Assembly (NCBI GenBank): GCA_018524725.1
Contig: JAEUWP010000147.1
Location: 1 to 14,553, forward strand
Direction: 5' to 3'
Source: Podaxis mareebaensis
Taxonomy: Eukaryota > Basidiomycota > Agaricomycetes > Agaricales > Agaricaceae
DNA: 14,553 bases
Shown here: piece after piece, positions 1 to 8,308 of the stretch
Layout of the letters: every line of letters starts with the position of its first letter
Numbering within the stretch: position 1 is the first letter of the stretch
Program-made: the position numbers and the translations under genes
Notes under the pieces: model-generated
The model's database searches: none
Told to the model about the DNA's origin: nothing
Seen by the model: the letters and a program-made list of their open reading frames with translations, nothing else

Positions 1-60
1 AATACTATTTTATATTTCACTTCACATTATCTCTTTTATTTGTTATATTCAATAGTAATC

Positions 61-87
61 CATTTGCTGCCCCATCAATGCATGTTG
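61..87. repeat. Left arm of a 25/27-bp inverted repeat
   Basis: This arm is the reverse complement of 3863-3887 apart from a 2-nt insertion (TG at 79-80); the other 25 positions match. Weaker similarity seems to continue outward: 1-60 can be aligned with gaps to the reverse complement of about 3888-3950 (shared ATACT...ATATTTC and ACTTCA blocks). It begins right at the end of the LINE ORF1 frame, whose stop codon lies inside the arm. It could be the edge of an LTR or another repeat family present in opposite orientations, or terminal inverted repeats of a 3.8-kb unit. No target-site duplication is evident, so the class is undecided. Confidence 0.7.
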
Positions 88-2662
88 AAATCAGCTTTCG
101 CCTTTTCAGTCTTCATCTCCTTGAGTTTGTTGATAATCCATTCTTTGTCATATCTATGACAGAAGAATGGGCATTTGTCACTGTTCACATGATGTTCCTT
201 GGAGCCACATGACAAGCAGTTGAAAAGAGTCACATGAGGGCATTCCGTGACATTGGCAGGAGTGGGAGGGCAGGGGTTGGGACCGGGTTTGCCATGACAG
301 CAGTACCCATTGCAGTGGTGATTATTAGTGTGGTGTGGGTCTCCACAGATAGCACACCTTGGGTTTTGAGCTTTGCATAGATGGGTGGGGTGTCCCCATC
401 TCCAGCAATAATTACAAAGGGGACTGGCAACTCTCATGTTGGCCCCTCTGAAAGTGCACACTCTGTTCTTGAAAAGAATAGTGTGGTTGATGTAGAGTTT
501 GGCTCGTGAGGTGGTTTGAGAGTCCCATAGGTCAAAGAAAAGGATAGCTGAGTCAGAATGAGGAGAGACTCAGCAAAAATGAGGTTTGCTGACAATGTGG
601 TTGACAATATCAGCATAGGGAGAGGCGTCAATAGCTGGTTTAAAGTCATCAGCTGTATAGGGGGTGCCATCCTCCTTAAAATATGGGAGGTTGGTGAGTT
701 TGATGAAAGACTTGGACATGGGAAGTGACGGGTTAACAGCATTTCTGATGTCTGGGGAAGCAAAAGCCAATCTGTTGGAGTTGGTGATACCCTTCTTGAT
801 GGCATTAAGTTCTGCCTCTGAAGCAATGGTGTTTGTGTTGAGCCATAGGGTGCGTTTGTTCTTCTTCACTGACTCCACATGAAGAGGAAGGTTTTTCTGA
901 TACAATTCATTATTACAACACTGGATGATGAGATCCAGGGAAGTAATCATGAGATGAGTGAATATGTCATTGAATGGAACAACTACATTCTTGCATGATG
1001 GGCCTTGAGTGGCCTTTGGTTGGGGAGAGCAAGGAGAGGAGGAAGGAGATTTGGGTGCAGGAGATTTGATGTCTCCTGAATTTCAGAGGAAGTTGATGAT
1101 GTCAACTGGTGACATAGATGGGAATTGGTTTTGGAGAGCTGCATATTTTTGCAGCTCATCCACTTTGAGTGGGGATTGAGAGGCCGCTTTAGAGTAAGAT
1201 GACCTCTGGGTTGAAGGAGAAGGCACACCAGACCTGTATCAAGGTTTGGTGGCTGTGTTGATAGGAGGGGGAGTGGAGGAGGGAGGATGGGGGTGAGGAG
1301 GAGTAGGAGGAGCCTTGGGAGGGAAGGTGGGGGCTGTGATAGGCTTATGCTGTGTGGGAGCAGCTACCACTTTGTGAGGCACCCAGCAACAAGTGACTGT
1401 AGACCAGGAGCTGAGGTTAGGGTTTGTTTTCTCCTGACTGGATGGATCAGGTGCAGCTAGGTGTGATGGTGAAGGGGGAGGAAGCATGTCAGTGTCAATG
1501 TGAGAATGTGATGACTCACTGGGTTTGTTAGGGTTGTTGGGTGGGAGACATGAGAGGGCAATTGCTTGAGCAGTATCCTTTTTGAGTTGTGAATCTGAGC
1601 CCTGGAGAAACCCAGAGGTGTCAGGAGGAGAGGGGAAAGAGTCCTGGAGAAGCCCAGAGGCGTCTTTGGGGAAGGGGAGGACACTGCCAGTGCCTTTTCA
1701 GCCTGGTGTTCTTGACAGTGGCCAGTTGACATAGGTGTGGGAGTAGGGGATAGAGTATGGGAAGGAGGGAATTGCATTGAAATAGCATCATAGAGACACA
1801 CATTGTGACTGCCATATGGGACAGCTTTGTTTCGAAGTTGCTCAGAGTGAGCAATGGTTTGGATTAGATTAATGAGGGAAGAGGTGCCCTTGAATGTAGA
1901 GAGATCTCCTCCATTATTGGCCCATGATGAGAGCCAACTGGAAGAGAAAGAGAGGAGCACTGTGAGTAGGTCGAGTGCTTTGGCATCAGAAGTGGTAGTG
2001 ACATCAATGTCACTAAATGTGTCACAGAGGGTGTTACAGATTGCTGACCAATCCATTCCACAGGATGGCTGTGCATTGCCTTGAGCCTGGGCATTAGCTG
2101 GAGGGGAGATGGGGGTGAAAGTTGGGAGGGCAGGGAGGGGGTCCAAGGGCTGAGATTCTTCCCAAGCTACCCTGGGAGTGGGAGGGATGAATCCATAGGA
2201 GGAGGTGATAGCCTGAGCTGGTGAGAGAACTCTCTGTGAGGGGGCGATTTCTGGGGAGAGGTCCAATTCCTTGTGAGCTGGTACAATAGATGGGTGGACT
2301 GAGTGGGGGGTGGAAAGACCTTGAGATCCTTTGTGTTCATCATTTGCCTCTGCAGATGAGACTGAGGCAGCATCATCATCCTCCTTGAACTTCATGCTCT
2401 TTTCAAGGCAGTTGGAAAGGAATTGGTCAGTTGAGTAGGATCGTTTGGCCCCAATGGATGGAGAGGGGGAGGGAGGCTTTTGCAGGAAGTCCTCAGAAAC
2501 TTGGAAGTTGTTGAAGAGACCAACAGAGGCCTCTTGAGGAAGAGTGGGGTTGGGTGCTAGACTAGTGCTTGAGCAACAACATCGAGCAATGCCCGAATGG
2601 ATGCTGCTGGCAGACTTTTTGATACCTCCAAAGAAGCCACTGTTCTCCTTGGAGTCTTTCAT
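75..2662 (-). pseudogene. Decayed LINE (non-LTR retrotransposon) ORF1, RNA-binding gag-like protein
   Basis: ORF1 proteins of fungal LINEs bind element RNA in the retrotransposition particle. The N-terminal 260 or so residues (from ATG at 2662) are Ser/Pro-rich and low-complexity. From about 1684 down to 75 one frame carries the rest: a Pro-rich linker, an RRM-like stretch (about 950-570, with SKSFIKLTNLPYF), then zinc knuckles. The first is CNYCWRWGHPTHLC (372-413, CX2CX4HX4C); a second is CAICGDPHHTNNHHC; a third cysteine cluster ends in CPFFCHRYDKEWI, typical of this family. That frame has TGA at 1239-1241, 1083-1085 and 570-572, each at a place where Arg (CGA) would fit. A frameshift lies between about 1690 and 1860, because the N-terminal frame does not match the downstream frame. 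ORF2 would lie to the left, outside the window. Identification as LINE ORF1 is strong; the start codon is a choice. Confidence 0.82.
1601..1664 (-). repeat. Two-copy 42-bp imperfect tandem repeat inside ORF1
   Basis: The segments 1601-1622 and 1643-1664 match at 20 of 22 positions with a 42-bp spacing, and the spacer between units is loosely similar. In the frame that continues into the zinc-knuckle region the copies encode DASGLLQ and DTSGFLQ, 14 residues apart. The period is a multiple of three, so the duplication kept the frame. This supports that frame as the true one here rather than the frame of the long N-terminal ORF. Confidence 0.7.
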
Positions 2663-2759
2663 GATGATTTAGGACGAGTTTGTATATTCCTTGTACTATG
2701 AGCAACTGAACCACTGAGACAATGGTGGTAGTTACTGAGAAAGGAAGGTGATCAATTCC
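2663..2759 (-). other. Spacer between zinc-ribbon fragment and LINE ORF1
   Basis: This is about 97 bp on the minus strand between the end of the zinc-ribbon frame and the ORF1 start codon. It may include the LINE 5' UTR. No promoter motif is recognised. Confidence 0.3.
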
Positions 2760-3047
2760 TCAACTTGGATGAGAGAGAAGACTCCTGAGCCAATCCTTAA
2801 AGTTGAAGGAGATGAAACATTTGAGGGATACTGCAGTTCTGCCTGTGGTTTTCTGTGTGAGGACTCTACCACAATGTAAGCAGCCACAAAAGTCAATGTG
2901 GCTACATATGTGGCAGTATTTAAAGGGTGAATAGGTTTTGTGGCAGTGAGGGTTGGGACAAACAGTATAAGTTGTTGACTTGCCCTCTAGGTTGAAGGAT
3001 TTCAGGATGGTATGACTATTCCAAGGAAACCTAGTGAGGATGGCCAT
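2760..3047 (-). pseudogene. Zinc-ribbon fragment resembling the N-terminal region of fungal Plavaka/KDZ-type transposase proteins
   Basis: The 95-codon frame reads TYTVCPNPHCHKTYSPF, then CHICSHIDFCGCLHCG, then ISFNFKDWLRSLLSHPS. A paired-cysteine ribbon followed by an aromatic F-x-DWL-x-LLS-x-P segment is how many basidiomycete transposase-associated proteins begin, just before the transposase core. No DDE core is present. The frame ends at a TGA and nothing similar follows. The upstream end lies about 50 bp from the LTR start at 3097, so the gene was probably cut by that insertion, and the LINE ORF1 lies directly downstream. Family assignment is from recalled motif shape, not a search. It could also be an unrelated zinc-ribbon protein. 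Confidence 0.45.
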
Positions 3048-3096
3048 ATCAGGAAGTTTGAGTTCTCCTTTTCACATTAAGGCCAGCTGGGTCATA

Positions 3097-3705
3097 TGTT
3101 ACAGACTTCACTTCATGCCCATTAAACTCTTGGAGCCTTGGTTACAACCCAGATTCTGTGGATCATATTCAGTTTAACCTTTCTTCTGTTCCTGTCAGAT
3201 ATCTTTCCTTGTAAATACTTTTCTCCATCCCTGTTCCTTCTGTTATCTCCCTTATCAGATCTTCTATCCAGTTATCTTGTGTTTTTTCCATTTATCCATG
3301 GCTTTTCCCTTTACCCCTGATTATCTCCCACTTATCTTGGTTTTTCTGTTATCTGATGTTTCACTTCTGCCCCTGTCTTTTTGGATGTCTGGATGCTTTG
3401 CAGACAGACTCCTTATTCTGGTATCTTCACCACAGTTATCAGTTCACATGTTTTTAGTATTCTCCTTTAAGTAGTTACTATTGTTTCTCACTTAACTACT
3501 ACTCTCTGGATTTTATCCTGGCTACTAGTATATAAGTAGGATCACAACTGTTTGTACTCCTCAGTCAGAATATCAACTTAGATTCTTTCTCCTCTCTCCT
3601 GCTTGTCCACTACAAGTCTACTCCTCAGTCTGGGCTTGTCCTGTCTTCATCTGTTCTCTGTCTGCTTGTCTGCTCAAGTCTGTAGCTGGTCAAGTGAGGC
3701 CACCA
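3097..3705 (+). mobile_element. Putative long terminal repeat of an LTR retrotransposon
   Basis: The segment starts TGTTACAG and ends CCACCA, giving the TG...CA ends expected of an LTR. It is T/C-rich, has a TATA box (TATATAAG, 3529-3536) about 175 bp before its end, and is followed at once by a primer-binding site. U3, R and U5 would be about 430, variable and under 150 bp. The right end is well supported by the primer-binding site. The left end is chosen only because TGTTACAG is a usual LTR start. No gag, protease, integrase or RT follows and no partner LTR is seen, so this is an orphan 5' end. Confidence 0.5.
3529..3536 (+). promoter_or_regulatory. TATA box of the putative LTR
   Basis: TATATAAG lies inside the LTR. 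Transcription would start about 30 bp on, near two CTCCTCAGTC copies (about 3557 and 3620). Position relative to the LTR end fits a retroelement promoter. Confidence 0.5.
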
Positions 3706-3720
3706 TGGTATCAGAGGGGC
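3706..3720 (+). other. Retrotransposon primer-binding site
   Basis: TGGTATCAGAG directly follows the LTR-ending CA. This motif is the widespread primer-binding site complementary to the 3' end of initiator methionine tRNA, best known from Copia and many plant elements. Its position against the CA end of the LTR is what makes it convincing. Confidence 0.65.
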
Positions 3721-3862
3721 ACAATACATAAGTTGAAGCCAAGGCCTCAACCCATGTCTGTATGCATCTGCCCTTGGCTGCCCATGGTCCACCCCTGTCT
3801 GGAGTCAGTTCATTATATTCTGACAGACCTCTGGTATTATTCCAAAATTTTTATGCCATCTA
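3721..3862 (+). other. Truncated untranslated leader of the LTR element
   Basis: About 140 bp follow the primer-binding site before the sequence meets the right arm of the inverted repeat. No reading frame of note is present. It is probably the start of the element's internal region, cut off here. Confidence 0.4.
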
Positions 3863-3887
3863 CAACATGTTGATGGGGCAGCAAATG
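3863..3887. repeat. Right arm of a 25/27-bp inverted repeat
   Basis: This is the reverse complement of 61-87 with one 2-nt gap. It marks the abrupt end of the LTR-element leader and the start of the gene-free stretch. Weaker similarity to the left copy continues to about 3950. Confidence 0.7.
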
Positions 3888-5641
3888 TGAAGTACTTTGA
3901 GTAAGTGTGGAAGATTGAAGTGGTATAGAAATATAATAAAAGTATCACAAAGGCCACACCCTAGCAAGTTTGTGGGGGAGCCTGTTTCAGAATGAAAACA
4001 GTAGTTAGAAATGCAAAGATGAAATGTTTCATGAGAAATGGGAAGTTGTGAAGGAATGGGGGAGTATGTTATGTGCTTTGCACTTTCAAAGAATGTGAGG
4101 TTTCTTATAAAATACTGTTATGAGATGGCCTCTGCGATTTTCCTAACTCAAGGTTGAACTAAGATTGTTCATTTTAGGGAGGGAGTTTCTCTTGTAGTGT
4201 CACTACAATTTATAAGTCCTAAAGAAATCATGGTAGCAAGAACCTTTCTTTGCTACACCTATTGATATACCAACTCATATCAATAAGTCCTTCTGACTGA
4301 TGGTACACAGCTGTGATGTATCCCTAGCTAGTCCTGTTAAGACTACTTCTGATCTCTTAACCTATGGAAACTTCTGAGAACTACTGACTCTTATGCTCTG
4401 CTTTTTGCTAGTAGGTCGCATTGACTAAAGAAAACTCCTATAAATGCATTGACTATTACTTATTAGCCATCAAATACACAACAACCCTCTAAGTGAAGCT
4501 CAGCAGGAATTCCCTTGCTTCACCTTGTATCATTGAGGGGCTTTTTATATTATAAGTGAGGATGATTACAATCAACATCCTTATGCAACAAACAATTACA
4601 TGTATAAGTACAGAGTCATATAATTTATAATCTACATTATTCACTATCCAATAAGGCATTCTGATAGTGGATGTGTATGCATTTCTTCTGGATGCATGAA
4701 CTGGTAAAGTACATGCATATGATAACTATCAGCTTTTGCTGACCAAATCTACTGTACATGTAACACTATTCATCATTCCTGACTTGATAGTATTATAAAA
4801 CTTTCATTCCCTACATTCTAGGCTGCTTTGGATCACTGGTGGTTAATGAGTTGCATGGTCAACATCTTCATGAGATTAGTGAATCTCATCTACTGGGATG
4901 ACACATCGATCCCTTAGTTAGGTAGTCTTTCTTCTGACTCAGATTTTGTCTACTGAGGTCATAGCTGAGCTAAGCCTTTGGATACATAGTGGCAGCTAAG
5001 CATACTACTGAATGAGGTAGTCCTTGGTGTTGCTTATATGATAAAGGACCTTCATGAGGATGGGATTGATGAATATTCTTCAGTAATATAGTCCTAACTT
5101 CAATAAGAGTATTGAGTCAACAGTGTATGGATACTTCTAGTTGGTACAGTTTTCCCAATCTAGGTGCCTAGACTAACTACTGGGAAACCCTCATGAGGCA
5201 CTGAGGTCACTTCCAGTGTAAGTTCATAGTCTGTTATCTTAGCCATAAAAATTGATTATATTCTAATCCAGTTACTGTTTTCATGACTGAAAACTGTTGC
5301 AGCTGTAACATCTCCTCCCCACTATAAATGACTGTCCTCAGTCATCCTTGTGCAGGACTACTGTCAATAATATCTCATGTCTGTACTTGTTTTCCTGACT
5401 CTGATCTGCCTGTGACTTTTTGCAAACTAAATCTTTGTGCTGAGGATATATACCAATTTCCCTAAGAGCTCAATACACTTCTCTTATCATGAGAATATCC
5501 ATGGATATTTCAGAGATGCTAGCTAATGCTGTACTGTATTCTATTCCTGGAACTTCATGTTGTCCTAGTTTCTCTATGTGGGATACAGAAATTCCAGAGT
5601 TTTATTCTATTATGAAATTCTTAACTAGGATTTCCAGATTT
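3888..5641. other. Gene-free AT-rich, CpG-depleted sequence
   Basis: No frame longer than chance and no spliced coding pattern was recognised. Only two or three CpG were seen across 1.75 kb, so this is probably old decayed repeat sequence. The first part is the continuation of the repeat family at 3863. A TATA-like ACTATAAATG lies near 5323. A perfect 8-bp stem with a 4-nt loop lies at 4870-4889. No tRNA or rRNA was recognised. Confidence 0.5.
4870..4889. repeat. Short perfect hairpin
   Basis: ATGAGATT, loop AGTG, then AATCTCAT forms an 8-bp perfect inverted repeat. It stands alone, without a nearby gene or T-run, so no role can be assigned. Confidence 0.6.
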
Positions 5642-5656
5642 GAGGACTCTTTTCCT
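5642..5656. repeat. Left 15-bp target-site duplication of the LINE
   Basis: GAGGACTCTTTTCCT occurs here and again, without mismatch, at 7822-7836, exactly at the two ends of the LINE. A perfect 15-bp duplication of this kind is made by target-primed reverse transcription and points to a recent insertion. Confidence 0.93.
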
Positions 5657-5658
5657 TT

Positions 5659-7530
5659 TCCTTCGTCGACAATGGTCTCATTGTAGTTCAATCGGACTCA
5701 TTTTCTACTAACTGCTGCCTCCTTTCACAGGTTTACAGAAACTGTGAGGATTACCTCTGTCGCCTTGGCTTTGTTCTCAAAAGAGACAAAACCGAAGCAT
5801 TCCACTTTTCCAATTGACCCTCCCATGAACCCAACCCCCCCGTCACCATTGATAACTCCTTTACTATCCACCCCAAACCCTACCTATGCTACCTCGGCTT
5901 CTGGTTTGACAGAAACCTCTCCTTCAAAGAACACGTCCGCTTTTACTCCACCAAGGCTCTCTCCACTGTCCGATGCATGCACATGCTCGGCAACTCCATC
6001 TGCGGCCTCTCGCCCCTCCACAAGAGACTCCTTTACCAAGCCTGTATTGTTCCTATAGCGACATATGGCTTTCGTCTTTGGTTCAACTGCAACGCAAGAT
6101 ACTGTGGACTCATCAAGTCCCTCCAGTGCATGCAATGCCAAGCTGCCTTATGGATCACGGGAGCATTCCGCACCACCCCTATGGGTGGGGTTGAGGCCAT
6201 CACAGGTCTTATCCCCATCCAACTCCACCTCTTCAAGCTCACCAAGTGATGCTCCCTCTGATTCCACACTCTCCCTCCCTCCCATCCCCTTAAACTCCTC
6301 ACGCACGACATCGACCCCCTAGATGCGCATCACACAAAACAGCGCTCAACAGCGCTTGACTTTATTTCAGATGCTCAACTGGTCACAGACCAGTTCCAAC
6401 ATCTCCACCCCTGTGCCAAACCTGGCCAGTGTCTGCTGGACTTGTTTAGTGAACAAATCAAATTCTTCGAGTGCCCTGACCCTTCGAAAGAAGGTGCCAT
6501 GGCACTTCACATTGCCAATTCCTCCTGTGCTCACGACCTCTCTTTCTCCTCCCCTGTCTCCCTCTCTGTAGCTACAGATGGCTCCGTTCCCTCCAATCCT
6601 ACTCTTTCTGCCACCTCCGCCTTCCTAATCTTCAACTCCTCTGATTCAGACATTCTCTCTTCTTCTGTTCACCCTTGTGGTGAAGTAACTTCTTCCGATT
6701 CTGAATCTTACGCTCTTCGTCTTGGACTCTTTTCCACCATCTCTCATGCTCAATCTCTCAATGCTTCTTCTATTGTAGTTTTCACAGACTCAATCTCCTC
6801 AGCTAAACTTTTATTTTCTTACAGGCCCCATAGTGTGCATCCGGACTCCATCGTGGTCACCCCTCTCTTGCACTCCTGGCTCTCCTCTTCCCCTCTCAAC
6901 CATGTCCACTTCTGGTCCATTCCCTCATCTGCCAATTGGTCTATACATCACAAGGCGCACACCCTCGCCAAATCCCTTTGTCTTCTTAACCCGCGTAATC
7001 AGCCCTTCTGCACATCACTCGGATTCGTTCAAAACCATTACACCCAAAAGTGCCTCTCACTCTGGCACTGTCTCATGAACGATCCCTCCCATCATGGCCA
7101 CTCATGGCTCTCGCTAGTTGACGGTGTGGAAAACCCACTCCAGCCCAAATACACCAAAGGGGGAACCTGGCTCAACTCACCCCTTGGGAGAAATCCCAAC
7201 TTATGTGCATGCTTCACATGCTGTGCTACCAATCACGCACCCATCAGTGCCTTTCGTCAATGCTTCTTCCCTGGGCATCACATCACTTCCTGCCCCTGCG
7301 GAGAAATGCTTGAAACCTGAGATCACATCCTCGACACCTGCCCCTGATTCCGATACCCATATGGGGCCCGTGACAGCTTCCATTGGGTTATCCAGTTCCT
7401 AGACCAAAACCCTGTGGCATTCTCCTTCGCCGACCAGATTCAAGGACCTATCACTCAAGAAGAGTTCACCACCCGCCGCCTCAACCGCAGAGAGCGACTT
7501 GCAAGAAATGGAGTCCTGGACGTTCACTAA
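5659..7530 (+). pseudogene. LINE ORF2 C-terminal half: reverse transcriptase end, RNase H, CCHC motif
   Basis: ORF2 copies element RNA into DNA at a nicked target. One frame stays continuous to TAA at 7528-7530 with no frameshift. In order: the RT catalytic box as FVDN (5662-5673; normally [YF]xDD), the thumb region (KTEAFHFS, YLGFWFDRNLSF, MLGNS, KRLLYQ, ALWITGAFRTTP); then RNase H with Asp in ATDGS (codon 6577), Glu in SESYAL (6703), Asp in TDSISSA (6787) and an IHHKAHTLAKS segment; then CPCG...H...C typical of LINE C-termini. Five in-frame stops (5815, 6247, 6259, 7318, 7345) are all TGA at places where Arg fits. The second catalytic Asp is Asn. The copy is therefore dead, but RNase H residues are preserved. 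Confidence 0.93.
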
Positions 7531-7785
7531 GGTCCTCTCTCTCTTCCCTTTGCCTCGTAACTAGCTCCCTGCTCCTACTCCTCTCCTCCTTCTCTCTCTA
7601 TTTCTCATTGTGTTAAGTTAGTTTGCTTTCTTTTCATATCACCCATATATAGTGTAGCCTCCTCGCTCTCTCACCTTTCCTACTTTTTCTTCTCCCATCT
7701 CCTTTCCTTTTCTCTAGTTTCGGTATTGGGACTGCTATTGTGCACCCGTTTGTAGTAGCTAGCTCTATTGCAATAAACGTTGACT
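7531..7785 (+). other. 3' UTR of the LINE
   Basis: T/C-rich sequence follows the ORF2 stop and ends with AATAAA at 7772-7777 and GTTGACTT just before the tail. In LINEs this region is recognised by the element's own RT, and the polyadenylation signal precedes the tail as expected. Confidence 0.8.
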
Positions 7786-7821
7786 TAAAAATAAAATAAA
7801 ATAAAAAATAAAATAAAAAAA
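7786..7821 (+). repeat. LINE 3' tail of TAAAA-type repeats
   Basis: The tail is a run of TAAAA/TAAAAA units rather than plain poly(A) and abuts the right target-site duplication. It marks the 3' end and orientation of the element. Confidence 0.9.
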
Positions 7822-7836
7822 GAGGACTCTTTTCCT
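7822..7836. repeat. Right 15-bp target-site duplication of the LINE
   Basis: Identical to 5642-5656; defines the right end of the insertion. Confidence 0.93.
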
Positions 7837-8230
7837 AAGAATTTTCTATTGTCCTCCAAATCTACCACTACAGAGAGCTTGGAGGAGGGTTTGTCTGGAG
7901 AAGTCTCTGGCCTTCTTTGACACTTGGACACTTCCCCAATCTATTATTAGATTCTCACAGATCCCAATCATCCAGTCCCTGAGGGCTATAGATCAGATTT
8001 GCAATCTATGACACTGCTATTCTAATGTTTTTTTGATCATTTTTAGAACTTTTGTTAATTTCAAGTTCATTTCTATTGCAAAGATGGAGAACTTGTATCA
8101 TAGTGATAAGCTAACATCCTAGTTCTAGGAAGCACCTAGTCACTTCTTCTGTATTTCACATTAATTAGAAGTTTAATCCTAATTAACCTTTGGGCAGTCA
8201 GAAACCCATTTTACAAGCCTCCATATTCTG
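7837..8230. other. Upstream region of the coiled-coil gene, no gene seen
   Basis: AT-rich and almost free of CpG. It was continuous with 5641 before the LINE inserted. No reading frame or RNA gene is recognised. Confidence 0.45.
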
Positions 8231-8308
8231 TTTAAATAGAGGAATCTACACTAGCTAAGTCTTTCTTATCCTATCATTCTCATTACTGCCACCTTTTCTC
8301 AATTCAAC
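8231..8308 (+). promoter_or_regulatory. Candidate core promoter and 5' leader
   Basis: A TATA-like TTTAAATA (8231-8238) lies about 70 bp before the ATG at 8309. A pyrimidine-rich CTTTCTTATCCTATC run with a TCATTCTCATTACT initiator-like stretch follows, and the ATG is preceded by CAAC. This is a plausible fungal promoter layout; its activity is inferred only. Confidence 0.4.

Larger units (their letters stand above)
5657..7821 (+). mobile_element. 5'-truncated LINE (non-LTR retrotransposon), 2.2 kb
   Basis: The element is bounded by a perfect 15-bp target-site duplication. It carries the distal half of ORF2, a 3' UTR with AATAAA, and an A-rich tail built of TAAAA units. It starts just before the RT catalytic box, so the endonuclease and most RT fingers are missing, the usual result of incomplete reverse transcription. 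CpG is frequent, unlike the surrounding kilobases. Clade cannot be fixed from the part present; an RNase H domain after RT and an Agaricomycete-type RT thumb (MLGNS...KRLLYQ...ALWITGAF) fit the common fungal LINEs. Confidence 0.93.

Noticed and set aside
1854..2094. Plus-strand 76-codon frame and a minus-strand frame in another register
   Set aside because: Both are shadows of the ORF1 N-terminal frame.
3138..3474. Two hydrophobic plus-strand frames of 60 and 65 codons
   Set aside because: They lie within the T/C-rich LTR and are composition artefacts; they overlap each other in different frames.
61..3887. A single 3.8-kb DNA transposon with terminal inverted repeats
   Set aside because: No target-site duplication was found, no transposase core is present, and similarity seems to continue outside the arms, which does not fit true termini. 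Kept only as an observation.
5489..5686. Plus-strand 65-codon frame
   Set aside because: It crosses the left border of the LINE insertion, so it is a chance fusion of target and element sequence.
5884..6322. Several overlapping 73-92 codon frames on both strands
   Set aside because: All overlap the RT thumb region of the LINE in other registers and show no domain.
5659..7530. TGA used as a sense codon, since all internal stops in the LINE frame are TGA
   Set aside because: Family alignment from memory places Arg there, CGA to TGA is one CpG transition, the RT catalytic box is also mutated by the same change, and nearby genes contain TAA and TAG breaks too.
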